The notes: generated by a model not told the origin, from the sequence alone. Positions 17,178-27,218 are shown, numbered from the stretch's first letter. The stretch: 64,000 nt of DNA from Paenibacillus sp. FSL H8-0332 (GCF_037963835.1 NZ_CP150145.1:1426001-1490000); one strand, 5' to 3'. A program made the numbers and translations.

Positions 17178-18500
17178 TTATTTGCCCCCTACAGGAACCG
17201 GAACAGTCTGTCTATAGAACTTAATATAGTGGAAGCCGTCCATCTCCAGGAATTCCGGCTTCTCTGTGGTCTGGAAGGAATATGTGCGTTCCCACAGGAT
17301 ATTGCCGTTCTTGAGATCCCACGGGCGGGAATCGGATATCGAAGTGACGGGAACGGCGGCACCTCCGGCTTGAACAGCCAAAGTATCCTTATCCAGCATA
17401 GTGAATTGTCTCCCGGCGATCACGATATCATAACCGTCAGCAGTCCTGGTGACACTGCGAATCCATAGTTTCTCCAGGCCGACCGTAACGGAGTGGTCTG
17501 AGGGTGAGGCCATCGAGATCGGCTCTTCTACGTTCTGATATCCGCTGAAATTATCCAGTACAAGTTCAACACTCTGCAGCTTGTCTGTCGGCAACACATC
17601 GTATTCAATTATAAATTCCGGGGCTCCCTTTTTGCTGGAATTCGTACCCCGCATAGACCTGAAATTCATTTCTATCCCATTCACATACAGTTTGGTTACA
17701 GCAGAGAATCTTGGATTTTCGCCATTATCCATCTTATAATGTCCCTTTACGATGGTTGACGTAGGAGAAGCCGTAATCGTGTCATAGTAGACGGTTCCCT
17801 GATCCACCGGTACAGCCTGGTCAATATCTGCGACGAGCAGGCTTTTCATGGCAAGGTTCGGGTCATATTTGAAGGAGACAGGATAGTGTGCCACTTTCCC
17901 GTTCTCCAGCAGCTCGCTGAAGGTAACGGTCAATGTTCTGGAGAAGGGGCTGGCCGGCTCGAATTTGTATACTCCCTCGAAGCGGCTACTGTCCTTGCTG
18001 CCGCCGCTCCCCCCCAGGGGATCTGAATCCGTCATGAACCCTTCCAGTTTATCTACTCCGTAACGGAGTGAATAGTTGCCGTCAGGGAAGTCGCCGGTAT
18101 ATATACTGCCCGAAGCCGGATCAATGCTGTAATACATCGTCAGGGCGTTGTCGTCTGCAATTACCCCGTTAATGGTAATCACCGTTCCGTCACCTAAAGT
18201 TTTGCTTTTGTTGACGCTTTGTCCGTATCCGTGGTCCGCCAATTCAGAAAAGGCCATCGTATTCAGCTCAGTCTGACTGAACAGCTTCCCGCCGTAATAA
18301 GCTAAGGCAGGATATTGATACACGCCTACAGTCAGCAGGAGTGCCGCAGCCGAAGCGGCGACCCATGTTCTTGCTCTTCTAATCCGGGATCTCGGCCGTC
18401 TAACCGGAGCCTGCTCCAGCGCCTTCCGCAATCTGCCTTCAAGTTCTGACGGCGTCATGGTCTGCTGATGCTCCTGTAATCTCTCCTCGATCGTTCTCAT
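17178..18500 (-). CDS. DUF4179 membrane protein, probable anti-sigma factor
   Basis: A 440-residue protein with a short cytosolic N-terminus (residues 1-45), one membrane helix near 46-63 and a large extracytoplasmic DUF4179-type region. The layout fits an anti-sigma factor that holds the ECF sigma factor encoded just upstream. The start at 18500 has GGAGGTGA and lies inside the sigma gene, overlapping it by 62 bases, so the two are translationally coupled. The signal sensed is unknown. Confidence 0.85.
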   Translation of the reverse strand: MRTIEERLQEHQQTMTPSELEGRLRKALEQAPVRRPRSRIRRARTWVAASAAALLLTVGVYQYPALAYYGGKLFSQTELNTMAFSELADHGYGQSVNKSKTLGDGTVITINGVIADDNALTMYYSIDPASGSIYTGDFPDGNYSLRYGVDKLEGFMTDSDPLGGSGGSKDSSRFEGVYKFEPASPFSRTLTVTFSELLENGKVAHYPVSFKYDPNLAMKSLLVADIDQAVPVDQGTVYYDTITASPTSTIVKGHYKMDNGENPRFSAVTKLYVNGIEMNFRSMRGTNSSKKGAPEFIIEYDVLPTDKLQSVELVLDNFSGYQNVEEPISMASPSDHSVTVGLEKLWIRSVTRTADGYDIVIAGRQFTMLDKDTLAVQAGGAAVPVTSISDSRPWDLKNGNILWERTYSFQTTEKPEFLEMDGFHYIKFYRQTVPVPVGGK

Positions 18501-19035
18501 AACGGTCACCTCCAATCATAGCTTTTAGTTTCTGTATCCCCTGCGAAATTCTGGACTTGATCGTGCCGACCGGTGCTTCGGTAATATCGGCAATGGTCTG
18601 ATACGGCAGATCGTGGACATAACGCAGCTCAATCGCTTCCCGCTGCCGGGGATTCAGATGCGCGAGCAGGACGGACAGATCCATTTCGGACTCGGTATCG
18701 CGGTACGGGTTAGTTGCAGTCCATGCCTCTATTGCAGGCTCCGGCGCCTCGTCCTCCTCCAGGGGAACGAACCGGTTCTGGTTGCGGAGGACGGTTTTGC
18801 AGCGGTTGACCAGAATGGTTTTGCTCCAGCTGTAGAAGGCCTCGCTCTTCTTCAGTTGCGCAAGCTTCTCATAGAGCGTGACAATCATATCCTCCATCAC
18901 ATCCATCGCGTCATGCTCATTCCTCATGTAGCTATAGGCAAGACGATAATAAGCGTCCTGTTCGGCTAGGATTAGTTCTAATAATGCTTCTTTGTTGCCA
19001 CGCTGTGCGGCTCTGACAAGACGGCTTATATTCAT
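18439..19035 (-). CDS. ECF-family RNA polymerase sigma factor
   Basis: A 198-residue group IV sigma factor. Region 2 is seen around AYSYMRNEHDAMDVMEDM (residues 33-50) and region 4 around LPYQTIADITEAPVGTIKSR. It resembles the SigV-like group of Firmicutes. AGGGGTGAG precedes the ATG. The partner anti-sigma gene follows directly. The regulon cannot be inferred from this window. Confidence 0.92.
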   Translation of the reverse strand: MNISRLVRAAQRGNKEALLELILAEQDAYYRLAYSYMRNEHDAMDVMEDMIVTLYEKLAQLKKSEAFYSWSKTILVNRCKTVLRNQNRFVPLEEDEAPEPAIEAWTATNPYRDTESEMDLSVLLAHLNPRQREAIELRYVHDLPYQTIADITEAPVGTIKSRISQGIQKLKAMIGGDRYENDRGEITGASADHDAVRT

Positions 19036-19082
19036 GTGCTCACCCCTTTCACAGATAAGAGTGCGTAGCAGCCCGGAAAGTT

Positions 19083-19152
19083 CATTATGCTCTCAAAAAA
19101 ATATCCACAGCCTATTCCAGAGAAATCGTTAGTCTCTGGAAGGGCTGTGGAG
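19083..19152 (-). terminator. Terminator of the AraC-type regulator gene
   Basis: On the minus strand a long stem (CCACAGCC... and CCAGAGA... pairing with their inverses) is followed by ATATTTTTTT. It lies 40 bases after the regulator's stop. Confidence 0.8.
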
Positions 19153-19192
19153 GGAGCGAAGAAGAGGCAGAACCTGACGCATGCTCTCACGC

Positions 19193-20047
19193 TCATTCGT
19201 AGAACAGCAGACGCTTGGCATAAGCGTTGCGGAACTCGGTGGGGGTGAGGCCGACAATTTTTTTGAACGATTTCATGAAGTTATGGCAATCCTTATACCC
19301 TAGCTGCAATGAGACTTCACTGACGTTCTGGTTGGTGTCGGTCAGCAGGAATTTCGCCAGCTCCATCTTCTGCTGCAGAATATATTGCTTCAGGGAGATC
19401 CCGGAGATGACGGTGAACAGATGGGAGAGATACTTCTCGTTATAGCCGAAATAGGCGGCGATCTGGGATACCTTAATATGCTCGCTGCGGCTCCATTTGA
19501 TGTAGTCCACAATATCGTTGTAGAGCTGCTCCTGCTTGGTTCTTTTGAACGGATCGGCATCGGTTGGAAGGGTCTGGCTGTACAGCTCGCACAGAATAAC
19601 GGTAGACATATAGTTATTGAGCGCCGTCTGATCATAGCTCCGCACCGAATCCTGGAGCTGCTTCATCATCACGATGATTTTCTCCACATTCCGCAGGCTT
19701 CCATATTGAGGCAAGTGAATTACATATTCTTCCTTGCCGCCGGTTAACGGAGGGGAGCCCGCAGTCTGACTGCTGTTCGCGGCGTGAAAATGCAGCCAAT
19801 AGAAGCTACAGTCTGAAGACTTGTACCCGTATTGTCTGGTAAGCGGAGGCAGGAGCAGGAACTCGCCCTTGGAGACGACGAACTGCTGGTTGTCACCCGC
19901 CAGGTAGAGCACACCTTCGGTCATAACAATCAGCTCATAATCCTGCAAAATCCGGCTTAAGTGAATCCACTCTGCCGAGGGGGCCACGAATTTACCGGTC
20001 ATCTCCAGATGTACCGGCTTATCTACCAGCAGCTTGAATGCAGTCAT
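19193..20047 (-). CDS. AraC-family transcriptional regulator
   Basis: A 284-residue regulator with an N-terminal cupin-like ligand domain (around VLYLAGDNQQFVVSKGEFLLLPP) and a C-terminal pair of helix-turn-helix motifs over about residues 185-280, including NVSEVSLQLGYKDCHNFMKSF. It is encoded downstream of GH127 in the same direction, but a terminator lies between them. It is the likely arabinoside-responsive activator of GH127 and perhaps of the importer. Confidence 0.9.
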   Translation of the reverse strand: MTAFKLLVDKPVHLEMTGKFVAPSAEWIHLSRILQDYELIVMTEGVLYLAGDNQQFVVSKGEFLLLPPLTRQYGYKSSDCSFYWLHFHAANSSQTAGSPPLTGGKEEYVIHLPQYGSLRNVEKIIVMMKQLQDSVRSYDQTALNNYMSTVILCELYSQTLPTDADPFKRTKQEQLYNDIVDYIKWSRSEHIKVSQIAAYFGYNEKYLSHLFTVISGISLKQYILQQKMELAKFLLTDTNQNVSEVSLQLGYKDCHNFMKSFKKIVGLTPTEFRNAYAKRLLFYE

Positions 20048-20099
20048 GTTATAATCTCCCTCGGTGTGAAAATAGTCTTATCCTATTACAATATCAAAT

Positions 20100-20145
20100 A
20101 AGGGCTATCTTGAATACAGCAGAAGCTGCATCCGAGATAACCCTT
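20100..20145 (-). terminator. Terminator after GH127
   Basis: On the minus strand AAGGGTTATCT / AGATAGCCCTT flanks an inner CAGC/GCTG stem and is followed by ATTTG. It lies 33 bases after the GH127 stop. Confidence 0.75.
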
Positions 20146-20177
20146 GTGTGGAACAGTGATTTGCATTATGCCAATTG

Positions 20178-22775
20178 TTATTCTTTCACAATCTGAAGCT
20201 TATATTCCTGCACCGTAACATGATCCTCCGCCTTAACCGTGAGATTCACCTCAGTGCGGCTGTGCGGCAGCTTGATCTCGCGCGGGAGTGAATCCTCAAT
20301 CAGAATTCCGTCTGCATAGACCAGGGCATTGTGATGGTGTGGTGTAACATTCAGTTGTACCTGGGATGCGGCTTGCGGAACGCTCAGGCTATACGTGGTT
20401 ATGCCGCTGCTGAAGGAGGTAGACAGCGTTCCTTCACTGAAGGCGAGCTGGCGCAGTCCGGCATTGTGATCATAACCGGTCATCATGCGCAGCAGGTCGA
20501 AGATGCCGTTGTCCTTCTCTGGAACCACGAATTTGACCTCCACCTCAGTCTTCCCGCCAACCGCTTCAGCAGGAATCAGATAACTCCGCTCGTAGAAGCT
20601 GCGGGCTTCATCCGTATGCAGCACTTCGCTCGCAATCTGTTCCCCGTCTACATAAATCGCTATTTTCTTACCATTATTTCCTGAGAAATAAGTGACCGAG
20701 AGGTAGTTATCTGTGCGCGGTGCCACCTTCATCCGGTAGCTGAACCAGCCGCCATTCTCCGCTTTGCGGATGTTATACCCGTCCCAAGTAGCAACAGAGG
20801 TATTCTCTCCCTCAATGCTATGCTCCAGCTCGTACTGGTCATTGCCGACAGGCAGGCTGTCCAGGGTAGCGTCCTGCACACGCTGCCGGATTTTTCCTTG
20901 TAAAATATGCTTCTGCAGTTCAGCCGAATCGGCCTCCACCAGACGCCAGTAGATGCCGTAACGCTCATTATGCTGCTTATAATGCGGAGTGAAGACCAGC
21001 CGCTGATCCTCATCCGTTCCCCGCAGTGCAAAAGCCAGTTCGTCTTGCTCCAGCCGGACTGTACGGTCCGCAAGCTGCTCCAGCCACTCCTGCGGGCTCT
21101 CATTCACCGTCGTGATGAAGTCCTTCACCAACATATTACGGGTCGGCACACTGACAGCAACCCCTGTAGCCGATACAGACAGATCGCTCTGGCCCAGCGC
21201 GGCACTCAGCACCACCGGTCCATACTTGAACGCGACCACCTGGCGGGCATCCGGCAGGCTGAAGTGCGTCAGCTTCATCGGAAGCTTGAGTTGAAGCATG
21301 TCGCCGTCTTCCCATACTCTGTCCGTCAAGAGGTAACCTCCGCTGACCGCTGAGTTCACAGGCTGCCCGTTCAATAGAAGCTCAGGTTCTCCGGCCAGCC
21401 AATCCGGCAGACGAAGCTTCAGCGTGGTGGACTGAGCCTGGGGCTGCATCACTGAAATTTTGAACTCTACAGTATCGCTATAAGGCAAGTTGGCCGACTG
21501 GATCAGCATCAGGCCGTGCGCGGCAGAGTCCAGAGTAGAGCTGAAGTACTGGTTGACCACAATGCTGGCCGCATCATGGAAATACAGGCTGTCATTCAGC
21601 TTGGTGAAGCTCTCCATGCCGGTTCCCGTACAGCACCAGAAATGCTCGAACGGCGAGCTGTACACCTTGAAATACCCGGTCGCCATAGGCTGGAAATACA
21701 TCGTCATCCCGGTATGCGGGTGCTGTGACGACACGATGGCATTCAGATAGGTGTTCTCGTAAAAGTCGGCGTAACGGGTATCCCCCGTGATTTTGAACAG
21801 CTCGCGGGTCAGCTTGAGCATATTGTAGGTGTTGCAGGTCTCCGCTGTGAAGTTGGAGCGTTCCCGGTCCAGCATATCCGGATCACCGAAGTGCTCCCAT
21901 TCGCTGTTCCCTCCGGTGATGTAGCTGTGATGATGGACAACCATCTCCCAGAACTGCACCGCCGCTTCCAGATAAAAGACTTCGTTCTCCCCGAGCGTCC
22001 GGTAACGGTTCAGCGCACCGAGGAATTTCGGAATCGTAGTATTGGCGTGCTTGCCCTTGAGAATATCCTTGCCCTCATGGACTGGAGTGAACAGCGTCAG
22101 CTCGTCAAAGCTATGTGCGGCGCTTAAGTAGCCTTCTTTCCCGGTGACTCTATACAGCTCGTACAGGCAGTCATTCATCCCGCCGTATTCAACCGATAAT
22201 ACACGCTGATGGACCTCTTCAGACCAGGAGGCCGTGCGGCGGTATACCCAGTCACCGAGCTTATCCACCAGGGCATAGGCCGTTGTGCTGCCGGTGGCAG
22301 AATAGGACGCGGTGAGTCCGGCGATGATTTTGTGCATCGTATACCAGGGGACCCAGGCTGGCTGCTTGTTCTCCACATTATCGAAAAGGCGTTCCCCGAA
22401 CGCGGAGAGGTAACCGCTCTCATGCTGGCACAGGGCCAGCTCTTCCAGAAGATAGTTCAGCCTGAGCGCCAGCCCGTCATCCCGTGTACAGGCATAGGCT
22501 TGGGACAGCGCCGACAGATAGTGGCCCAGTGTGTGCCCGCGGATCTCCGTGCTCTCCCAGCCGGGATATTTGTCGGCACGCTTCGGCAGTCCCCGGTTCT
22601 CGCGGAAGCCCGCCAGCAGGCGGTCTGGATCATAGCTGGTCAGATAATCGATCTCCTTGGCAAAGGCGTTTGCGATATACGGATCGGACACACGGACCTG
22701 GTCCATGCGGTATTCCTCGTACAAGGGCTTACCCTGAATCGGGATCGTAAGGGGCTGTGGGGGTGTAATTGTCAT
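20178..22775 (-). CDS. GH127 beta-L-arabinofuranosidase with C-terminal beta-sandwich
   Basis: An 865-residue enzyme with no signal peptide. The alpha/alpha-barrel (about residues 10-430) carries the zinc-site pattern of the GH127 enzyme HypBA1: Glu312 and Cys314 in AETCNTYNML, and Cys381-Cys382 in WCCTGTGMESF, the first of these two Cys being the expected nucleophile. A Glu in SEWEHFG (291-297) sits near the expected acid/base position. A beta-rich region follows, and the last about 95 residues look like a cadherin-like beta-sandwich (from RQLAFSEGTLSTSFSSG). It removes beta-L-arabinofuranose from arabinosides. The ATG follows GAGG. Confidence 0.9.
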   Translation of the reverse strand: MTITPPQPLTIPIQGKPLYEEYRMDQVRVSDPYIANAFAKEIDYLTSYDPDRLLAGFRENRGLPKRADKYPGWESTEIRGHTLGHYLSALSQAYACTRDDGLALRLNYLLEELALCQHESGYLSAFGERLFDNVENKQPAWVPWYTMHKIIAGLTASYSATGSTTAYALVDKLGDWVYRRTASWSEEVHQRVLSVEYGGMNDCLYELYRVTGKEGYLSAAHSFDELTLFTPVHEGKDILKGKHANTTIPKFLGALNRYRTLGENEVFYLEAAVQFWEMVVHHHSYITGGNSEWEHFGDPDMLDRERSNFTAETCNTYNMLKLTRELFKITGDTRYADFYENTYLNAIVSSQHPHTGMTMYFQPMATGYFKVYSSPFEHFWCCTGTGMESFTKLNDSLYFHDAASIVVNQYFSSTLDSAAHGLMLIQSANLPYSDTVEFKISVMQPQAQSTTLKLRLPDWLAGEPELLLNGQPVNSAVSGGYLLTDRVWEDGDMLQLKLPMKLTHFSLPDARQVVAFKYGPVVLSAALGQSDLSVSATGVAVSVPTRNMLVKDFITTVNESPQEWLEQLADRTVRLEQDELAFALRGTDEDQRLVFTPHYKQHNERYGIYWRLVEADSAELQKHILQGKIRQRVQDATLDSLPVGNDQYELEHSIEGENTSVATWDGYNIRKAENGGWFSYRMKVAPRTDNYLSVTYFSGNNGKKIAIYVDGEQIASEVLHTDEARSFYERSYLIPAEAVGGKTEVEVKFVVPEKDNGIFDLLRMMTGYDHNAGLRQLAFSEGTLSTSFSSGITTYSLSVPQAASQVQLNVTPHHHNALVYADGILIEDSLPREIKLPHSRTEVNLTVKAEDHVTVQEYKLQIVKE

Positions 22776-22916
22776 TTTTGTATCCTCATTTCTATGAATT
22801 CTGTAGGGTGAAGGGTGGTGAATATCCTATATTTAAGCTTATAGATAAAGGTCTTGGGGGTAAATAGTGATAGGATCGAATATGTGTGAAAAGGTTAGAT
22901 TGGTGGGGGGAGATGC

Positions 22917-22955
22917 AAAAAAGCCACAACCGCTGCTGGGCAACAGGCTGTGGCT
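22917..22955 (-). terminator. Terminator after the secreted hypothetical protein gene
   Basis: On the minus strand AGCCACAGCC and GGTTGTGGCT pair around a short loop and are followed by TTTTTT. It lies about 30 bases beyond the stop at 22985. Confidence 0.85.
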
Positions 22956-22984
22956 TGGTAGGGAAGGATTAAGGCAGGAGCTTC

Positions 22985-23512
22985 TTATGGAGTGTACTGC
23001 TGCACGATCGATACAATCTGGCCATCCTTGATCGTGAGGTGATAAGGCGAACCGCTTAGATCGAATACATCCGTCTTGGCAAATTCATGAATGAACTTCT
23101 CCAAAGTGAGCGATTCGTTCCAGTTAATATCTAATTCTTCAAGCTTGCCGGTGCGGTCATAAATCTGCATGGTGACCTTGGCATCCGGAGCTACCGTATA
23201 AGTGTTCAGCGAGTCGCTGTCATTCACGATATAGTAACCGTCCGGGGCACCGCCGATTTCGGCTGCGGATTCCGGCTCCCGCTGGGCGAAGACAGCATCG
23301 GCTGCTGCGCCTTGATACCATTCGATCTCATCTCCGGTGAGGGTCGTCTTACCGTTCCGGGTCTCTATGGAATGTATATACACCGTCAGATGCTGGGTTG
23401 GACTATCGCTTTTGGCATCTGCAGTTTTTATAGTTGTGCTTGCCGTAGTCACGAGGGAAAGAAACAACAGGACCAGTACAGGAAGCAGGTAGACGTTTTT
23501 GTTTTTTAACAT
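22985..23512 (-). CDS. Secreted hypothetical protein
   Basis: A 175-residue protein with a signal peptide or membrane anchor at residues 5-25 (VYLLPVLVLLFLSLVTTAST). The rest is acidic and beta-rich, with DGYYIVNDSDSLNTY near the middle and a C-terminal segment typical of small secreted Bacilli proteins. I do not recognise the family. AAGGGGGAAA precedes the ATG at 23512. It is monocistronic with its own terminator. Its function is unknown. Confidence 0.75.
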   Translation of the reverse strand: MLKNKNVYLLPVLVLLFLSLVTTASTTIKTADAKSDSPTQHLTVYIHSIETRNGKTTLTGDEIEWYQGAAADAVFAQREPESAAEIGGAPDGYYIVNDSDSLNTYTVAPDAKVTMQIYDRTGKLEELDINWNESLTLEKFIHEFAKTDVFDLSGSPYHLTIKDGQIVSIVQQYTP

Positions 23513-23790
23513 TATGAATTTCCCCCTTGGCGTAATCTTACACGGCTTGAGTCTACACTCCTTATTTACCCTGCCGGCATATTCTCAAACTTGTTTATAC
23601 CCTAATAAACGTTGGTTCAGCAGAAATGTTGCAAAAGATTTTTTAACTGGGTATATATAACAAATATTCCGTCTTTGTCAACCTCTTTTGAACCGTTCAA
23701 ACCGGATTGACCTGCCTAATTAAGGGATTTATGATATAGGAATATCTGGATTTTTACTAGAATATCTGGTTCTTGAGGGGCGGTATTGGT

Positions 23791-25194
23791 TTGCAACAAC
23801 ATACTACAATTCAAACAGAACTGGCTGCTTTTCTTAGAAAAGAGGGCCAGACGATCAATCAGTTCGCAGGAATATCCGGTGTCAATTCAGGAACGCTCAG
23901 CAGCATTATTAATGGCAACCGTCCTATTGCCATGCAGCAGCTGGACCGGATTACCGCCGGAATGGGGCTTCCTGACGGAGCATTTTATGAGCTATATATA
24001 GATGAATGTGTCGTTCATTCCGCGCCCGACTGGCGGCGGCTGGGACCCTTCCTGCACCGCTGTGCGGAGCTGGACAAGCTGGAGTGTATCCGGCAGGTGG
24101 TTCAAATTATTATGGACAATATTACATATGCCCCGCTGCTGTTCGATACGGCGGAGGAATTCTACGGGCAAGGTAAGCTTCAGGCAGCGGCTCTGCTGTA
24201 TGAAGGGGTAGCCGACAGTGAGAAATATCAGCATTCGGAGCGGCTGGCCCTGTGCCAGTACCGGCTGTTCACGATCCGGATCGGCCAGAGCCCGGAGGCG
24301 GATTTCCGCGCGGCGACACGGTTTGAGTATTTCGTGGAGCGTCTGGAGGAAATAGAGCAGCTAGAGGCGCTGCGGCAGCTGGCGGATATCTATATTACTT
24401 TACAGCACTGGGAGAAGGCCAGATTACTTGCAGAGAGTCTGTATCATAAGACATCTATCCAGTACGAAATCAGATATTACAAAACCAGAAAGAAGAAGGA
24501 GCTGAGGCAGGCGCCCAGACCTCTTTGCTTCTATATAATGTATGCTTACTGGCTGCAGTCCAAGGTATGCGAGGAATCCGGTGAATATGAGCGGGCGCTG
24601 GAATTTGTGGGCTTGTACTCTGAAATGAGCTGGATTGTCGAGGAATCCGAAGAGGTTCAGCAGATCAAAGAGCAGTTCAGCAGACTTGGTATAGTCTATG
24701 CGTGTCTGTACCGGCTCATGTGCGGTGAACTTGAAGTCCTTCCTGAGGTTATGGAAGCTATCGGCACTCACGAGCTGGAGCTGCTGGACGGGTTGCTTAA
24801 GGCAGTTCAAGCAGCTAACCGGTATGGCTGGGAGGTGGATGAGCTTATCAGCCGCTTCCAGCCGCTGCTTACGCCGGAGGGAGTGGCCTCCGGGCAAGCC
24901 GAAGGGGCTTCCGGCTGGGAGACGCCGGATCAATATCCGGTACTGCTCCATGAGCTGGCGGTGTATTCTTTCAAGGCTGAGAAGATAGAGCAGGGAATAC
25001 ATTATATCTTCGGGAGCCTGGAGGCTTCCGCCGCACTTGGCAGCATAGCCTGTGTGATCCGCTGTGTAAGATTATTCGAGCAGTTCCGGCCGAACGTTTC
25101 AGCGGAGGACCAGGAGTGGTATAAGCGTCTGATCAATAAAGTCCAGCTGGCCCACACCGGAGCGAAGCGGACCACAGAATCCCTGCGGGAGTAA
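23791..25194 (+). CDS. XRE-family regulator with long TPR-like C-terminal region
   Basis: A protein of about 467 residues. An XRE helix-turn-helix occupies about residues 8-60 (TINQFAGISGVNSGTLSSII). The remainder is alpha-helical with repeated YEEALRL-like patterns, resembling the TPR-type sensor domains of Rap/PlcR-like regulators. The chosen TTG at 23791 has GAGGGGCGG seven bases upstream; a TTG at 23773 is in frame but overlaps that site. The hybrid kinase follows after about 150 bases, with its own promoter candidate. Confidence 0.82.
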   Translation: MQQHTTIQTELAAFLRKEGQTINQFAGISGVNSGTLSSIINGNRPIAMQQLDRITAGMGLPDGAFYELYIDECVVHSAPDWRRLGPFLHRCAELDKLECIRQVVQIIMDNITYAPLLFDTAEEFYGQGKLQAAALLYEGVADSEKYQHSERLALCQYRLFTIRIGQSPEADFRAATRFEYFVERLEEIEQLEALRQLADIYITLQHWEKARLLAESLYHKTSIQYEIRYYKTRKKKELRQAPRPLCFYIMYAYWLQSKVCEESGEYERALEFVGLYSEMSWIVEESEEVQQIKEQFSRLGIVYACLYRLMCGELEVLPEVMEAIGTHELELLDGLLKAVQAANRYGWEVDELISRFQPLLTPEGVASGQAEGASGWETPDQYPVLLHELAVYSFKAEKIEQGIHYIFGSLEASAALGSIACVIRCVRLFEQFRPNVSAEDQEWYKRLINKVQLAHTGAKRTTESLRE

Positions 25195-25255
25195 CGAAGT
25201 ATCTTTTTCATCCCATCCAATTCCTTCCTCAGCCTATTTTTGTGAATTTTGCAGG

Positions 25256-25282
25256 TTGTTACTGTGTTTTTTCTGTTATGAT
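25256..25282 (+). promoter_or_regulatory. Candidate extended -10 promoter for the hybrid kinase
   Basis: TGTTATGAT (25274-25282) is an extended -10 element (TGnTATGAT). A weak -35 TTGTTA lies 15 bases upstream. Its position argues that the kinase begins at 25344 rather than at an earlier ATG. Confidence 0.45.
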
Positions 25283-25343
25283 AAGGACCAGTCAAGTTTA
25301 TGGTAACATATTTAGGTTTTGGAAATGGGGTTCTGGAACGACG

Positions 25344-26951
25344 ATGGAGATGAACGATACCGGCAGTTCGGCGATTCGCAATATAGAGGATGCCGCAGAC
25401 CGGATGATAGAGCTGCTAAGCCAACTTTTCAAGTCAAACACGATTCTGATTTCGGTGCATGGTGTAAGCTCAGATCCCCTGCTGCGGATATTCAACCGGG
25501 AAGAGCTGACGGGGCCGGATACGGATCGATCTGCGTTTCTTGATCCTATTTGCAGTCTGATTATTCTGAATGACAATAAGCCGTTACTGGTCTCTGATAC
25601 GCATAAACAGCCCGCGTCCCCTGCACTTGACTTCATACACACACAGGGAGTGCATTCATTCATTGGCGTTCCTCTGCACACTGAGGATGGCGAATCGCTT
25701 GGGACGATCTGCCTGATGGACCCTGCTGCCGGGCGGTATACGAAGGAAGAACTGGACATTTTAAGCGCTATGGCTTATTTTTTCACCTATATTATGAATT
25801 TGGAAAATAAGCTTGAAGATGTGGAACAGCGGAGCCAATCGAAAATGGAACTGTTCGCCATGCTCAGCCATGAAATCCGCACCCCTATGAACGGCATTAT
25901 CGGCATGACGGATCTGATGATGACGACTGATATGAACGAGCAGCAGCAGTATTACATGGAGATCATTGAATCGAGTAATTCCAAGCTGCTGCAATTCCTG
26001 AACGATGTTCTGGATTTCAGCAAGATGGAAGCGGGCAAGCTGTTGATTGAAAAAGAACCGTTCGACATTATCACCGCACTGGAAGAGAGCGTCTATCTGT
26101 TCTCCACCAAGGCTTTTGAGAAAAATCTGGAGGTTATTCTGAATGTGGATTCGGAGATTCCCCTGTATGTTCTGGGGGATGCTCCCAAGATTCGCCAGAT
26201 TATCATGAATATCGTAAGCAACGCCCTGAAGTTCACCCACGCCGGGGAAATCCTGATCGAGCTGAAATCCTTGCCTGTTCACCGTGAAGAAATAGGGATT
26301 AGGATCACGGTTACGGATTCCGGTATAGGTATAGCGCAGGACAAGCTGAAGCTGCTGTTCAACAAATATACCCAGGTTCACCAGAGCAGCGAGCTGCATC
26401 ATTACGGAGGTACCGGACTGGGGCTGGCCATCTGCAGACAACTGGTGGAGCTGATGGGGGGAGAGATCTCTGCGGAGAGCCAGGAAGGGACAGGGACGAA
26501 GCTGGAAGTCACGCTGTACCTTGAGAAGTATACAAGCCTGCCCTCGATTCCCTTCGAGAAGGATGTGCTTGAGTCCATTAAGATTCTGGTTGTGGATGAT
26601 AATCAGACCAGTCTGCAGGTCATCTCTTCGGTACTTGAGGACTGGAGTGTGGCAGTTTCTTCTGCCCGGACTGCCGGGGAGGCCCTGGAGTTTCTGGCGG
26701 CCAATAACGATTATGATCTAATCCTTATGGACAAGGATATTGCCGGGACAGAAGCCACAGAGCTTGCCAAGCATATGCGCCAGCTTGCTCCAGGCAGGAA
26801 GCTGCCCGTCATTCTGCTTGCTCCCCTGGGGACGAATCTGGACGAGGAGACCAAAGCACAGTTTGCCTCCATCATTATCAAGCCCATCCGCAAGGTGCAT
26901 CTGCTCAATAACATATTGGCTTTGCTGAAGCACAGTAAGCCGGAGTCCTGA
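25344..26951 (+). CDS. Hybrid sensor histidine kinase/response regulator with GAF domain
   Basis: A cytosolic kinase of about 535 residues. A GAF domain spans about residues 15-150 (with FIGVPLHTEDGESLGTICLM). The HisKA domain has phospho-acceptor His176 in MLSHEIRTPMNG. The HATPase domain shows NIVSNALKFTH, DSGIGIA and GGTGLGLAI. A receiver domain at the C-terminus begins ILVVDDNQTS, with acceptor Asp463 in LILMDKDI and a late IIIKPIR Lys. The receiver lacks the usual MPxMDG after the Asp. No membrane segment is seen. The true start is uncertain; an earlier ATG at 25242 lies upstream of the probable promoter. Confidence 0.87.
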   Translation: MEMNDTGSSAIRNIEDAADRMIELLSQLFKSNTILISVHGVSSDPLLRIFNREELTGPDTDRSAFLDPICSLIILNDNKPLLVSDTHKQPASPALDFIHTQGVHSFIGVPLHTEDGESLGTICLMDPAAGRYTKEELDILSAMAYFFTYIMNLENKLEDVEQRSQSKMELFAMLSHEIRTPMNGIIGMTDLMMTTDMNEQQQYYMEIIESSNSKLLQFLNDVLDFSKMEAGKLLIEKEPFDIITALEESVYLFSTKAFEKNLEVILNVDSEIPLYVLGDAPKIRQIIMNIVSNALKFTHAGEILIELKSLPVHREEIGIRITVTDSGIGIAQDKLKLLFNKYTQVHQSSELHHYGGTGLGLAICRQLVELMGGEISAESQEGTGTKLEVTLYLEKYTSLPSIPFEKDVLESIKILVVDDNQTSLQVISSVLEDWSVAVSSARTAGEALEFLAANNDYDLILMDKDIAGTEATELAKHMRQLAPGRKLPVILLAPLGTNLDEETKAQFASIIIKPIRKVHLLNNILALLKHSKPES

Positions 26952-27010
26952 TGGCGCATACTCCTCCTGGTGTTCTGCAACCAGTGAGATATTCATAGCC
27001 ATACTTAATA

Positions 27011-27053
27011 TAGCCTGTTTGAAGCCGGTGCCTGCCGGAATTCAAACAGGCTA
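27011..27053 (+). terminator. Terminator after the hybrid kinase
   Basis: TAGCCTGTTTGAA / TTCAAACAGGCTA is a perfect 13-base stem around a 17-base loop that itself holds GCCGG/CCGG. Only TTTGG follows, so it may act partly as an mRNA end. Confidence 0.75.
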
Positions 27054-27218
27054 TTTGGTGCAGGCGGAGAGGGAGGCGGCGGGTTGCCCTGCACATACGG
27101 TAGAACCATGCTGCGCATACGGTGAATTCACTTTTTCATCCGCTGCGTATTGTCGGACTGAACGTTCAGGTGACATAATCGAAGAGCAGGCATCTGCACA
27201 CAGGAAGGTGTGAAGAAC

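Noticed and set aside
22209..22811. Plus-strand frame opposite the start of GH127
   Set aside because: GH127 has the metal and catalytic residues in place; the opposite frame shows no family features.
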